64,000 nt of DNA. Source: Craterostigma plantagineum. Lineage: Eukaryota; Streptophyta; Magnoliopsida; Lamiales; Linderniaceae. Shown here piece by piece: positions 22,378 to 33,753 of this stretch. Location: positions 1,827,501-1,891,500 of the forward strand of contig JAPQWV010000051.1 of NCBI GenBank assembly GCA_027422505.1, written 5' to 3'. The notes under the pieces are model-generated. The model was given only the letters and a program-made list of their open reading frames with translations. It was not told the origin of the DNA and did no database searches. Position numbers and translations under genes: made by a program. The stretch's first letter is position 1. Each line of letters opens with the position of its first letter.

Positions 22378-25300
22378 ATGTACCGCAGTGTACAAGACAC
22401 TAATTTCCAGCTCGACATGACCTCCTTTCGGTGTCCTGACGAGATTATGGTGTCTATACTACAAGGCCATCCCCTGTGGCATGCTCTGACGGTGATGGCC
22501 TCAGTGTCTATGGTCTACCTTCAACAGTTTTGGGGGATGATCAAGAGCCACGTCATTGAAGGGGCGTACAGCTTTACAACGGTGATAGGGATGAGGCACG
22601 TAAATATGAACAAGAATGACTTAGGTCTTATCCTCGACCTCCCCAACAACCCGAACTACGACCCCCTTCCAACTGATGCGGAGCTAGTGCGTGACTTCCT
22701 TCAGCTGAGATACCGTCAGCTGCTCACCAAACTCGCACAAATGCATAGCAACTGGATTCCTCATCCGTGGAAGACATTGTTTGGAATCATCAACAAATGT
22801 CTATCCCCAAAGCACGCTGGCTTCGACAAAGGCAGTGGCAACATTCTGAGGATTTTCCATGGAATCGTCTTCTCGCGAAATTACGATTTCGCTCAACTGA
22901 TCTGGAATGATCTAGCCGAGCAGAACAGACAGAAGGAAAATAACCGCTCGAAGAATGTACCGTATGCCCGGTGGTTCTCCGTCATCATCCGACAATACAT
23001 GGAGTTGCACGAGCAGAACATCCTTCATCTACCTCCTGGAGGGAATTACCAACCACCGCGGCTGAAATTTTTCCACCACCCAAAACTAACGGACTTGGAC
23101 CAGCCGTCAATGGCCATACCGTTCGAGTTGCTACGTCTCGCCGACCCCTCGGGAGATGTATACCAACTTTACTACCAGGAGAATCATATGACGGAACATA
23201 TGATCAGAGGGCCTCCGACAGATTTCGCAGTCAGCCCTCACCAACAACAAAGCCCTGAGGACACGATGATTGATGCAGTGGCTCAGGAGCTTGAACAGGA
23301 GCCGTCAGTACAGGAAGCTCAGCAACCAGATCCTGAGGTCATGATGATTGATGAAATAGCCCTTGAAATGGAAGTCGAAGAACAGAATCAGGAGCTCAAA
23401 TGGAAGTGCCCGTCCATGTAGACGTGCTCGAAGAGTGCATTGAGGAGGTTCTTCAACAAGAAGCACTGCCCGAGGCAGAAATGGGACAAAGCTCACTTCC
23501 ACTAGTGACGGAACAGGCTCGTGAGGACGTTGTACGTGAATCATCCCCTCACACAGCCACCTCATCCGACACGGAGTCCGATGAGGAAATCAGACTTATA
23601 AGAAGGACACCAAGGCGATTAAGTATACAACTTTAGTCCCTTTTTCCCACGGTCACCACCACATCAAATACCGCTCAGGTCATCTCTTCAAGTGCTGTGG
23701 CCACTTCTTCGCTCAATCTTGAGCCGCACCACAACCTATCGAAACACCCATAGAGGAGAATCTTCATGATTCGACTCAAAGATTGGGTGGAAGTCTCCAA
23801 CAGTCACAACCTCAAGTGACTGCGAGCCAACCTGAGGAGCCGGTGTCTGCTCAAATGTTGTCAACAGGCAACATCAGTCGACCTGGTCCTTCCACAATGG
23901 AGACGTCCGTCCAGTTCGTGACCAAAGACCGACTTCAGGCAGCTCTCTCAGAAGCTTTAAAATCCTTTCAAGAGAAACTTATGGAGAGCGTGCGTACAGC
24001 AATTGAGACGTGCCGCCAAGATCGTGGGAAAGCAGCCGTCTTCATCACAACTGATCCTCACACCACCTCAACCCACACAACCCACACCCTTCGCTACACC
24101 CATCCTCACACACAACCTCATCAACCTAGCCACCATACCCATCAGCGACCTCCACTCAATCCTAGTCGCCCGCCTACTAGAGCTGGCTACTCGAATGTCG
24201 GAAGAAGAAGACCTCTTTCGCCGTCTCGCCGACCGCCCTGACCCGACCGAAACTTGTCAAGGTCACGACTCCCGAACCAAACGACGACATGACGACCCTG
24301 ATGATCAGGATCATCATGAGGGGGAGAAGAGACCGAGGCTAATGACTAGAAGTCAAGGACAAAGCTGGGGCGCAACACAGACAAGCGCTGGAGCTGCTGA
24401 AACCTCACAACCCATTACCAAAACAACCACCACCACAGACAAGCGCTGGAGCCGCTGAAACCTCACAACCAATTACCAAAACAACCACCGCCATGCACCG
24501 CACCACTCATACGACCCAAATCGACCCAATCAACCCACCATCCTTTCATTTAAGGACGCCTCCGCCCACACCAACGACACTCACAAGCCCCTTGCCTCCG
24601 GAAGAAGAAACAAATGCATCCATGCTCGTAGCTATGGCGCAAACCCAAGCTACTCCCTCTGTAGCTCCAGACCAATCGGACCCTTCAGGATATGGCGTCA
24701 ATCCACATGAGTTCCTCGACAAATACATATTCGAAGGACAGTGGGAGACCCATTACATGCCCGAGGAGCATCAAGTACAACTGCTCAAGGAAGTTCGACA
24801 AGGTCACGGCTCTCGATCCAAACGACGACATGACGACCCTGATGATCAGGATCATCATGAGGGGGAGAAGAGACCGAGGCTAATGACTAGAATTCAAGGA
24901 CAAAGCTCGGGCGCGACACAGACAAGCGCTGGAGCCGCTAAAACCTCACAACCAAAACAACCACCACCACAGACAAGCGCTGGAGCCGCTGAAACCTCAC
25001 AACCAATTACCAAAACAACCACCACCATGCACCGCACCACTCATACGACCCAATCGACCCAATCAACCCACCATCCTTTCATCTAAGGACGCCTCCGCCC
25101 ACACCAACGACACTCACAAGCCCCTTGCCTCCGGAAGAAGAAACAAGTGCATCTATGCTCGTAGCTCTGGCGCAAACCCAAGCTACTCCCTCTGTAGCTC
25201 CGGACCAACCGGACCCTTCAGGACATGGCGTCAATCCACATGAGTTCCTCGACAAATACATATTCGAAGGACAGTGGGAGACCCATTACATGCCCGAGGA

Positions 25301-26418
25301 GCATCAAGTACAATTGCTCAAGGAAGTTCGACAAATCTTGCAACAAGCTTCGGTGGACCTCGTGTTGATAGAAGACGACGAACTTCAGGAAGGTGCAGAT
25401 CATGAACAAGATCCCACTGGGCTTCCAGAACTGATCGCGCAACGTGCGGTTTCCCCCACAAGACAAATGCCAGGGACCGTTCGGATTGACACACCGTGGG
25501 AAAACATTCGAATTGAGATACCCTTCCTTGAAGAAGTCCGTGAAAATATTTGGAGATCACCGGACAGAGTCAAGAAGTTGAACGAATTTGAGCTAAGAGG
25601 AATTTCTCACTGGGATCAGCAAAAGAGAATGATGTATCTTTGGATGCTGACCCATCTCGAACCAGATGTGAGGATGAAGATGACTAAAGCGCAAGCAAGG
25701 AACCACTATAAGAGTCTATCTCCCATCTGCCAGCTACTAAGCGTCTACTGCGCCAAAGGAGGACTTCCTACGCCGTTTTATGTAATTGAGAGAGTAGACA
25801 GAACTTGAGACGAACTCAGCAAGAGCGACCTACCCTACCTTCCTTACGAGGAGGTGTACCGTCTCTACCAATTCTACGTAGAGAAGTACAGGGTCCTCAA
25901 GGCTTCATCAAGAAAGAAGGACTCGAGGGACTCTACCGGTTCATGATGCGACATGTCAAATACTTTGCCGCACACGACCTTCAGATGGCTCTGGGGAGCA
26001 ACATGAAGAAGGTCAACATGACCGCTCCGCTCAACAAAGGACCTGAGGTCGAAGGGCTTCCCAACAATCACTTGCACATCAGCTCAGTCATAGGCATCAC
26101 CTACCATAATCCTATTGCAAAGAAGACTAGGATGATGTTGAAGATTGAGATTCATAAGTTCAGTGATGGGATGCTCAAGGTCATCAGGAAAAACATAGGG
26201 AAGAGGCTAGAAGAGATCAACCGAGAGACGAAGCTGAGGATACATCGGTTCGTAAGAGAACAACCTCTGATGCTGGAACTCCTTGATGATATCGAGGAGC
26301 GTCTGGAGCTGCGAAGTACTCTGAGGAATTTTGAGCATGCACTGGGCTCGCACAGGTCGTATTACGCCCGACGAGGACAGACAGCTCGGAAGTGGTATCA
26401 AGCACAAAGGGGGAGATT
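22378..26418 (+). pseudogene. Env-like / plant transposon protein ORF, fragmented
   Basis: The first part (22,378-23,421) is open for 347 codons: FRCPDEIMVSILQGHPLW, YLQQFWGMIKSHV, DLGLILDLPNNPNYDPLP, WKTLFGIINKCLSPKHAGFD, then an acidic Glu/Gln-rich tail. Similar ORFs sit after pol in asterid copia elements; their product has no proven function, and env-like is a positional name. After 23,421 frames shift repeatedly. The middle (24,000-25,100) is Pro/Thr/His-rich and tandemly duplicated; the last part (25,125-26,418) has HEFLDKYIFEGQWETHYMP, helical basic stretches and YYARRGQTARKW just before the polypurine tract. Confidence 0.7.
24261..25335. repeat. Tandem segmental duplication of about 0.54 kb in the env-like ORF
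   Basis: 24,261-24,801 and 24,802 to about 25,335 are near-identical: both begin GGTCACG, contain the GATCAGGATCATCATGAGGG block, the AGACAAGCGCTGGAGC motif and end with AAGGAAGTTCGACA. Offset 541 at the start and slightly less at the end, so small indels have occurred since. Confidence 0.88.
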
Positions 26419-26751
26419 GTAGAATACGATTTTAATTGTGCATTGATTTAATTAGCTATCTTCGTAGATTGGAGCTTTTATTGTATTTGTCCTTAGTTTA
26501 GGACTTACTTGCTATATATACCAAGTATGTTTGGTATAAATATTGTACAAACATTGAGCTAATAGAGAAGATTTTAGAAATTGATCCGGAAGATTTGCAA
26601 TTCGATTTCTAGAGAGAGAAATCTCACTACATGACATTCTCTCTAGAGCTCTCCAAGAAGGTTCTCGATCGAAATCTCAATCTCCACAGTTCTTATCGAT
26701 TCCTTTAGAATTCATGCCTAGGATCATAGAGTTAATTAATTAGGACCTAAC
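26419..26751 (+). repeat. 3' LTR of the copia element
   Basis: Starts TGTAGAATACG after the polypurine tract, ends GGACCTAACA, about 333 bp. Contains a TATA-like GGTATAAATATTG. A related copy is at 29,155-29,500. Confidence 0.8.
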
Positions 26752-27236
26752 AGAATCAATGTGTGGCTCGAGAATAGATCCAAGGAAAAAGGTGAAAAGG
26801 CTAGAATCCTCACATATGTAAAGTGTCTTTGTGTAGTGGAGCAAACTAATGACTTTTAGACACGAGAAAGCGACTTAGACTGACAAAATTAAGCAATAAA
26901 TCAGTCGCTTATCGGGGAAACTTATTTGTGACTTAGATCAAAGCATCCTATGGGATATCTTCATTCCCCTCTATTAAAATATATGTATAATATTTTTGGA
27001 TTTTTATTTTATTAATATTCGCAAAATCTATCATGTAAGTACTCAAAACACATAGAATAGAACATTGGAAAGCACATTGTATCACATAAAGCACATATTA
27101 CGGGAGGTTCAACATGCCTAATTTTCCGACAAGAAATTGAAATCGTTTTTCATCCAATGCCTTGGTGAAAATGTCAGCTAGTTGATACTCCGTGTTCACG
27201 AAATACATGTCAATCGTGCCTTTTTCTACGTGTTTC
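26752..27236 (-). mobile_element. Inverted fragment: pol 3' end plus downstream spacer
   Basis: On the minus strand this reads the end of RNase H (KGTIDMYFVNTEYQLADIF, then FTKALDEKRFQF and LGMLNLP) and then a spacer matching 19,200-19,480 of the plus-strand element. It therefore represents a related copy in opposite orientation, joined on its right to plus-strand env-like sequence within a few bases of 27,236. Confidence 0.85.
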
Positions 27237-29152
27237 GAAGAGAAAATCATGGAGAGTGTGCATACGACTATCGAGACGTCCCGTCATGATAGAAGGAAAG
27301 CACCCGTCTCTGAGTCCACTTTAGCACAAGCCGACCTCCCAACCTCACAACTCACACCCACCGACCCTCTACAAAATTCATCCATCCTCATCAACCCATA
27401 CACCATACCCATAACCGAGCTCCACGACATCCTACTCACCCGTCTGATCGGCCTCTCCATTCGGTCGCCTCAAGAAGAGTCTCTTTATAGGCGATTGATG
27501 GATCATCCTGAGCCACCTACTGAAACTTGCCGAGGCCAAAGCTCCCACTCAGGATGCAGACATGATGATCCTGACAATCAGGACCCTCATGAGGGGGAGA
27601 AGAGGCCACGGACATCTACGAGTGGCCAAGGACAAGGCTCGGGCTCAACGCAAACAAGCGCTGGAGCAGGTGAAACCCAACCCCAAACCCAAACACAAAC
27701 CACCCACACCACTACTCTAACCCATATCGACCCACCAACCTTTCACCTCCGGACGCCTCCGCCCACACCACAGATTCTGACAAGCCCATTGCTTCTGGAA
27801 GAAGAAGCAAGTGCCGCGATGCTCGTAGCCCTAGCAGCTACCCAAGCTACTCCCTCGGTCGCTCCAGACCAACTGGGACCATCAGGACATGGCGTCAATC
27901 CACATGAAGTTCTAGACAAATACATCTTCGAAGGACAGTGGATGACCCATTCCATGCCCGAGGAGCATCAAAAAAGACAACGGCTTCAGGACGTTCCGCA
28001 TTTCCTACAACAAGCTTCCGTAGACCTCGTAATCATAGAAGACGACGAACTTCAGGTGAAGACTACCAGCGAGATATCCCAAGGCTACCAGAGTTAGTCG
28101 CGCAACGAGTGGCTTCCCCCATAAGACAAATGCCAGAGACCGTTCGGATCGACACGCCGTGGGAGAATATCCGAATAGAGATACCCTTTCTTGAAGAAGT
28201 CCGTGAAAATATTTGGAGGTCACCGGACAGAGTTAAGAAGCCGAATGAATTCGAGCTGAGAGGGATCTCTCATTGGGATCAGTAGAAGATGATGACTCAC
28301 CGGACAGAGTTAAGAAGCCGAACGAATTCGAGCTGAGATGGATCTCTCATTGGGATCAGCAGAAGAGGATGACCTACCTCTGGATGCTGACTCAACTAGG
28401 ACCTGACGCAAGGCTGGGGATGACTAAAGGACAAGTCAAGAGCCACTATAAGAGTCTATCCCCAATATGCCAACTCCTCAGCGTCTGCAAATTGATGACT
28501 TCCAACACCTCACTATGTCATCGAGCGAGTGGACAGAACCCGAGAGGAACTAAGCGAGAGCGACCTACCATACCTCCCTGCCGACGAGGTATACCACCTC
28601 TATCAGCTGTACGTGGAGAAGTACAAAGGTCCTCAAGGCTTCATCAAAAAGGAAGGCCTCGAAGGGCTCTACCGGTTCATGATGCGCCAAATCAAATACT
28701 TTGCTGTGCATAACCTTCAGATGGCTCGTGAGAGCAACATGAAGAAGGTCAACATGGTCGAACCGCTCAACAAAGGACCTGAGATCGAAGGGCTTCCAAG
28801 CAATCATGTGCACATCAGCTCAGTCATCAGCATCACCTACCACAATCAAATTGCCAAGAAGACTAGGATGATGCTGAAGTAAGGGATTCATAAGTTTTGC
28901 GACGGAACGCTCAAGGTCATCAAGAGGAATATCGAGCAGAGGTTGGAAGAAATCAACCGAGAGACAATGTTGAGGATCCACAGGTTCGTGAGAGAACAGC
29001 CGCTCCTGATGGAATTACTAGATGACATCGATGAGCGCCTGCAGCTGAGGGAAACAATAAGGGATTATGAGCATGCGCTGGGCTTGCGCAGATCATACTA
29101 TGCCCGACGAGGACAAACAGCACGGAAACGCAATCAAGCACAAAGGGTGAGA
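27237..29152 (+). pseudogene. Second copy of the env-like ORF, 3' part
   Basis: Starts EEKIMESVHTTIETSRHDRRKA, matching EEKL/MESVRTAIETCRQDRGKA in the first copy, and continues colinearly to YYARRGQTARKRNQAQR at the end. Stops and frame changes at 28,097, 28,283 and 28,881. A 60-bp direct repeat (28,223 and 28,300, offset 77) adds a local duplication. Confidence 0.8.
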
Positions 29153-29154
29153 TT

Positions 29155-29503
29155 GTAGAGTATACATTTTAGATTGTGCTTGATTTCATTAGTGTCCTTG
29201 TAATTTAGTGTTTCTTATATTTGTCCTAATATTAGGACTAGCTTGATATTTATACCAAGTTTGTTTGGTATAAATAGCATTGTAAACATTGAGCTTAACA
29301 GAGAAAGTTTTGGAAATTGATCCGAAAGTCTTGCAATTCAACTTCTAGAGAGAGAAACAATAGTAACTTTCTCACTCTACTCGAATTCTCTCTCTTGTTC
29401 TTCGTTTGAGTTTTTCGATCGAATCTTAATGTCAATCATTATCATCGAATAACTTGGAATTCATGCCTAGGATCATAAAGTTGTTAATCGTAGGACCTAA
29501 CTT
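29155..29503 (+). repeat. Second copy of the copia LTR
   Basis: TGTAGAGTATAC... to GGACCTAAC, about 346 bp, related throughout to 26,419-26,751; the terminal CA is changed to CT. Confidence 0.75.
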
Positions 29504-29739
29504 ATTCGTTTTCGCAATTCTCGTATTCTGGAAAAACAATTATCACTACCTTCCTGAAATCATTACTTCTTGATTTTCAGCTTTCTCCTGTTACTTAATT
29601 TAATTGGGTTGAACCACTAGACAAAATATTTATATTATCTTACAGTACAAAATATTACCGCTACTAGGATCCCAAGTTTCACAAAATAAGGGCATCATAT
29701 CTTACATTTTTGGTTCTACCCTAGGTGTTCCTCATCTTC

Positions 29740-30213
29740 TTCAGCAGTGAGGGTATATACCTAGCAGACACCCTCGGAGGTTGGTTTTGCGCAGGTTGTT
29801 GATTCTGTGCAGGGGTAACCGGCGTATTCTCACGACAAAATCACGAGATATGGCCCGCCCTTTCCACAGTTGAAGCACTTGATACTAGGATTAGGACCAA
29901 AGCAGACGCCGACATGTTGACATCCACACAGTTGGCAAGTCGGCATGAGTTGCTTGGCCAGAGCATTGTTAGGTCTCGCATCTGGCCTTTGTTCCCATCT
30001 GGGTTCGTTTGGCCTCCCACGGTTTGGTTGATTAGGAGTTTGGACGACAATTTGTTTCTTCTCGTTGCCTTCGCGGCCATGTTGTCCCTGCTCCATTTTT
30101 TTCTTTGCCTCCCGGTCTTTAAAAAGTCTCAACTCGGCTTCTTCGGCCACCAAAGCTCGTTCGATGGGACAAGTTAATGACGTGAATTTTCCCTCAACCT
30201 TAAGCAACTTCAT
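29740..30213 (-). pseudogene. Ty3/gypsy gag C-terminal remnant with zinc knuckles
   Basis: Minus strand reads a Gln/Lys/Glu-rich linker, then CQLCGCQHVGVC and CFNCGKGG, the paired zinc knuckle at the end of gypsy gag, followed by a Pro/Gln-rich linker. The second knuckle lacks its His and last Cys. No protease or RT follows. Confidence 0.65.
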
Positions 30214-30234
30214 TTCAATATTTATCTTAGAGTG

Positions 30235-30604
30235 AACTCTATCTTCTTTGTGTTAGTTGACCTAAGTCGCACCCTGACTGCTGGGGTGGGGCTCGGCCTC
30301 CGAACCGTACGTGGGACGAGTTTCTGCCTCATACAGCTCGGGCCAAAAACCGGGGGAAGTTTAGGAGAGATGGGGAAAGCTAGCAGCTACTGTCGGGCCG
30401 AGGATAGCTTGCTTCTTCACAAGCTTATCCCCCACAAAAAAACCGACCATGTTGTCCCTCACTATTACTACTGTTATAAACTTGGCTAACCTACGACATG
30501 GTTCTAGGCCTGTCCTCATAGCCCGGCATGGCTTAATAGTGGTATACAGATTCCTCTGTTGGTGGTCCGCTTACTGTGCTATTTCAATGTGGGCCTAGGT
30601 TAGA
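30235..30604 (-). other. Mitochondrial group II intron fragment (numt)
   Basis: On the minus strand, GAGCTGTATGAGGCAGAAAC followed by ACGTACGGTTCGGAGG has the form of group II intron domain V with its neighbours (GAGC-GTATG...GTACGGTTC), ending with a domain VI-like hairpin and GCGACTTAGGTC at the 3' end. Domain V of this kind is characteristic of plant mitochondrial introns. Base composition (GC-rich, GGG runs) differs from the AT-rich neighbours. Which mitochondrial gene it comes from I cannot say. Confidence 0.65.
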
Positions 30605-31189
30605 AACTAAATATAACCCAGTTATGAATATAGCCCAAATTTTATTCTCTGTTATTATTTTTGCTTGATTAACTTCTGGAATATTCTCGAGACTATTTTA
30701 GTATTTTAGTTTCACCTGAATTTCCTTTAATAAATATATATTAGGAATTTTCCTAATATTTTTTTCCGCTAATAATCTAAATCTCCTATCGTAATCCGGC
30801 TTTAAGTTTTGCGGGTTACACGGACCTTGCCACACATTATATCTATTAGGTGTGGAGATGCAACACCGCCATAATTAGTCACTATTTGCTCGATTTTGTT
30901 AACATTCTTCAACATAACCCTATTTTATTAACACCGAAAATAAAATGCTCTCTTTTAATTAATGTGTGTGCTCTAACATATAATATTACTGGCTTGAGTT
31001 ATTTGTAACTTATAATATTTGAAATATGAAATTATGATTTGAAAACTAATTATCTATTATTTTATTTATCTAAAAATTACTTATGATGATATGATTAGAA
31101 TAAATTAAATCAAAAAATGATGGTTGAGTAATAATTTGTAAATAAAATAAATTAACTTAAATGGTAAAATAGTGATTTTGCTTGTAATA
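30605..31189. other. AT-rich intergenic sequence, nothing recognised
   Basis: No coding or repeat signal. Confidence 0.5.
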
Positions 31190-31710
31190 AAAGCTAAATG
31201 GCACAGAAATTATGTCTGACACTTTGATAAATATTAGTGTTACCATTTCAGTTTGAAAATCGGATTCAGACCCATGTCAGAAATGTTTAGTTTCAAGGAC
31301 CCGATTTCTACAGTACCACTTCACTGTTCTGCAGTACCACTTCATTGTACTACAGTACCAATGCAGTAACACTTTATTGTACTGCAGTACCACTTCATTA
31401 TTCTACAGTACCACTTAATTGTTACTGCAAAATAATGAAGTGGTACTGCAGAACAATGAAGTGGTACTGCAGTACAATGAAGTGGTAGTGCAGAATAATG
31501 AAGTGGTACTGAAGAACAATGAAGTGGTAGTGCAGAACAATGAAGTGGTACTGCAGAACAATGAAGTGGTAGTGCAGAACAATGAAGTGGTGCTGCAGAA
31601 CAATGAAGTGGTACTGCAAAAATCGGATCCTTAAAACTAAAAATTTTCTGATAGGGGTCTGAAACATAAATAAAACTTATGTTGGGGTCTGACATCAAAT
31701 TGCCCCTAAT
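31190..31710. mobile_element. Fold-back element built on a 21-bp minisatellite
   Basis: Imperfect long inverted arms (left includes TTCAGACCCATGTCAGAAAT and AAGGACCCGATTTC; right includes the complements GGATCC and TGATAGGGGTCTGAA) flank two opposed arrays of a 21-bp unit. The right array (31,437-31,625) has nine units GAAGTGGTACTGCAGAACAAT in exact 21-bp register; the left array (about 31,310-31,420) has five or six decayed units on the opposite strand. ORFs here are by-products of a 7-codon period. No target duplication identified. Confidence 0.75.
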
Positions 31711-32261
31711 TATTAAGAGACCTTGTGCATTATATAGTGTATATTATTGTGGTTGATGGTTTCCAATAACATGAATTTGCAAGTGCTAAAGAAAAAGAAA
31801 TTCATATGATTGGAGCATTAAAAAGAAAAACTAGTCTCGGCACGGGTGAAGCAAACAATACCAATGTAATCTTGGAACCATTTCATTTGTTGTTAAAGCT
31901 AAAGCACATCAAATATTGAGATGAGAACAAGCTTGATCATCCCTATTTTGCTAGTTATTTTATATAGTTAAAACATTTCGCAACGCTTTAAAAAATTTCT
32001 CGTCAAATGATATGATTAACGTGAATCCATCGCACTAGCAGCAGCATACATATTTGCTCCAACTTTATCTCCACTCGATGCCTACCACTCCGTTGTTAAG
32101 ACTCAAGACAAATAACTTCTTTCCCGTAGAACAAATCTACGGATTAATATAAATGCAAGAAAAAAACAGCCACTACATGCGTCCAAATAAAACCGAACAC
32201 TTACACTTCTCTTGCTTCAACTATCAATTACCATCATCCCATCGCCATACAAAAAAAAAAT
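31711..32261. other. Intergenic sequence, nothing recognised
   Basis: No coding signal on either strand; immediately 3' of the TBL remnant. Confidence 0.45.
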
Positions 32262-32727
32262 TCAAATTCGATCAATCAATATTTCGTTCCACGTGTCAGG
32301 AACGCCCGGCAAGCACCTCGATATATGCCCCTCGTCCCTCAACTCAGACAAAGCCGTAACGTCCAACAGCCCAACTCCCGCCCCCCTAACAGCCGCCTCG
32401 GCAAGTAAATCGCTCGACTCGTCTTTCTCCACCTCTTTCCCACCAGACAAAGGCTTAGTATTATCGCAAGTCCCGCCCGTGTTCCAATCCCCGTTGAAGA
32501 AATGCCTCGGCGATATCGAGCGGTAGAACGCCTTCAGTCGGGGGTACAACGGTAATTGCGTATCCACCCACTTCACAACGCTGTGAACGGTCAGATTCCT
32601 CGCGCCCGAAATATCCGCAATCCTTCGGTCCTTGTTGGGAGCTCCGTTGACGTACATGACCCACTTGTTGGCTTGGATTTTCCCGCGGTTCCAATGGTGG
32701 CCCGTGTTGAGGACGAGGACGTCGAAC
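32262..32727 (-). pseudogene. TBL-type polysaccharide O-acetyltransferase, last exon, catalytic segment lost
   Basis: The exon begins after an acceptor-like ATTAAG and reads [25 protein letters not shown], then [40 protein letters not shown] and a stop. This is the C-terminal half of the TRICHOME BIREFRINGENCE-LIKE / PC-esterase family, Golgi enzymes that acetylate cell-wall polysaccharides. In the family, HIS is followed by some 20 residues ending in DC-HW, which hold the catalytic Asp and His, before CLPG. Here HISR runs straight into CLPG, so that part is deleted in frame. Upstream exons with the GDS motif were not found. Best read as a truncated, non-catalytic relic; TBL14-16 resemblance is inference. 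Confidence 0.75.
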
Positions 32728-33279
32728 CTTAATAACACATACCAAAAGTTACCCAACAACCTGTTCTTCTAATAGCTCTATTGTTGTTGAACTGGCCAAA
32801 CTTTAAGGCGCTCAAAACATCTGGAAATATACACGTATATAGTAGTTTCATGAATGAATTGTGTTTGCTGCACCCTTGAAAACTATCGAAGATGCATGCA
32901 TGCAATCCTCACATGTTTATCAAACAAACTCAAGTTTCCTTTCTCTGATGAATTTACAACCGCACAAGCACTTGAGTGTATCATCCCAACACGAGCAAGA
33001 CAGAGATGAATCACTCGTTAAGGACAATTATCTCGAAGCTAGGCCATTGGCAATGTGCCAAGATGAATGAAGCCACTGCGTTTTTTTTTTTATTAAGAGA
33101 GAGCATCGGGCTCTAGCCATGCTCACAATGTGCCACGGCGCGCTTGAACTACTATTATACCAATACTAAATAGCTTGCGCTTATGGTGGCCGATATACTA
33201 AGTAGTGTAGTGTTTTACGGTCTCTACGAGTAAAGTCATGCGATAATGACAATTGCCCACGTAGATCACGGATTTAAAA
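32728..33279. other. Upstream of the TBL remnant, no exons found
   Basis: No TBL-like coding sequence could be seen; a short ORF at 32,861-33,070 is not recognised and not supported. Confidence 0.45.
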
Positions 33280-33635
33280 ATTCAGCTCCATCCCCGCCCC
33301 GCCATTTTCTTTTACAAAAATAATATTTATGCTATAATATATAAATAAAATATATTATTTCTATTATATTTTAATATGATTTATGTTAAAATAATATAAG
33401 TTGGGTATAATAAATATAGTGGTATAAATTATATTAATAATATAAGCTATTTTTTGTTTGTTTATATAAATTGTATATAACAAATAAACAATATAATAGT
33501 AACGGGGGCGGGGCAGGGGCGAGGCGGGGATCCCCGCGGGACGATCATGCCCCGTCCCCGCCCCGCGGGGATAAAATATCGGGGATTCCCCGCCTCGTTC
33601 GGGGGGAATCCCTGCCCCATTGCCAAGCCTAATTT
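33280..33635. repeat. GC-rich-ended AT-cored repeat, MITE-like
   Basis: Left CATCCCCGCCCCGCC and right GGGGCGGGG / GGGATTCCCCGCC blocks flank an AT-rich core. The right end CAATGGGG...GCCAAGCCTA style is common in plant hAT MITEs, but no matching target duplication was found. Confidence 0.5.
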
Positions 33636-33753
33636 GGATCCATTGATTCTCGGACGTGAAAGGCGGACTAAGAGAATTCATCTTGTTGGAAGTCGAAATT
33701 GTCTCGGTCGACGGTCAGATTCAATTTTCGATTCAACTGAAATTAGTCGGAGT

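Larger units (their letters stand above)
17100..26751 (+). mobile_element. Sirevirus-type copia element, 5' truncated
   Basis: Runs left to right: end of integrase/linker and reverse transcriptase/RNase H (17,112-19,176), a 3.2-kb non-coding spacer, an env-like coding region (22,378-26,418), a polypurine AAAGGGGGAGAT and a 3' LTR (26,419-26,751). The 5' LTR, gag, protease and integrase are absent. Placement in the Sirevirus lineage rests on the reverse transcriptase style and an extra ORF after pol; this is inference from known lineage features. Confidence 0.82.

Noticed and set aside
24003..25086. His/Thr/Pro-rich ORFs as a novel repeat protein.
   Set aside because: They arise from a tandem duplication within the env-like retroelement ORF, with frames shifting between copies.
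31437..31625. Regular 21-bp repeats that could suggest a CRISPR array.
   Set aside because: There are no spacers: units are directly abutting. The genome is a plant nucleus.
31342..31698. Overlapping ORFs in several frames with 7-residue repeats (for example LHCSAVP).
   Set aside because: They are translations of the 21-bp minisatellite, whose length is a multiple of three, so every frame stays open.
33364..33681. 105-codon minus-strand ORF with RGAGTGHDRPAG.
   Set aside because: It covers the GC-rich repeat and its AT-rich core; composition explains it.
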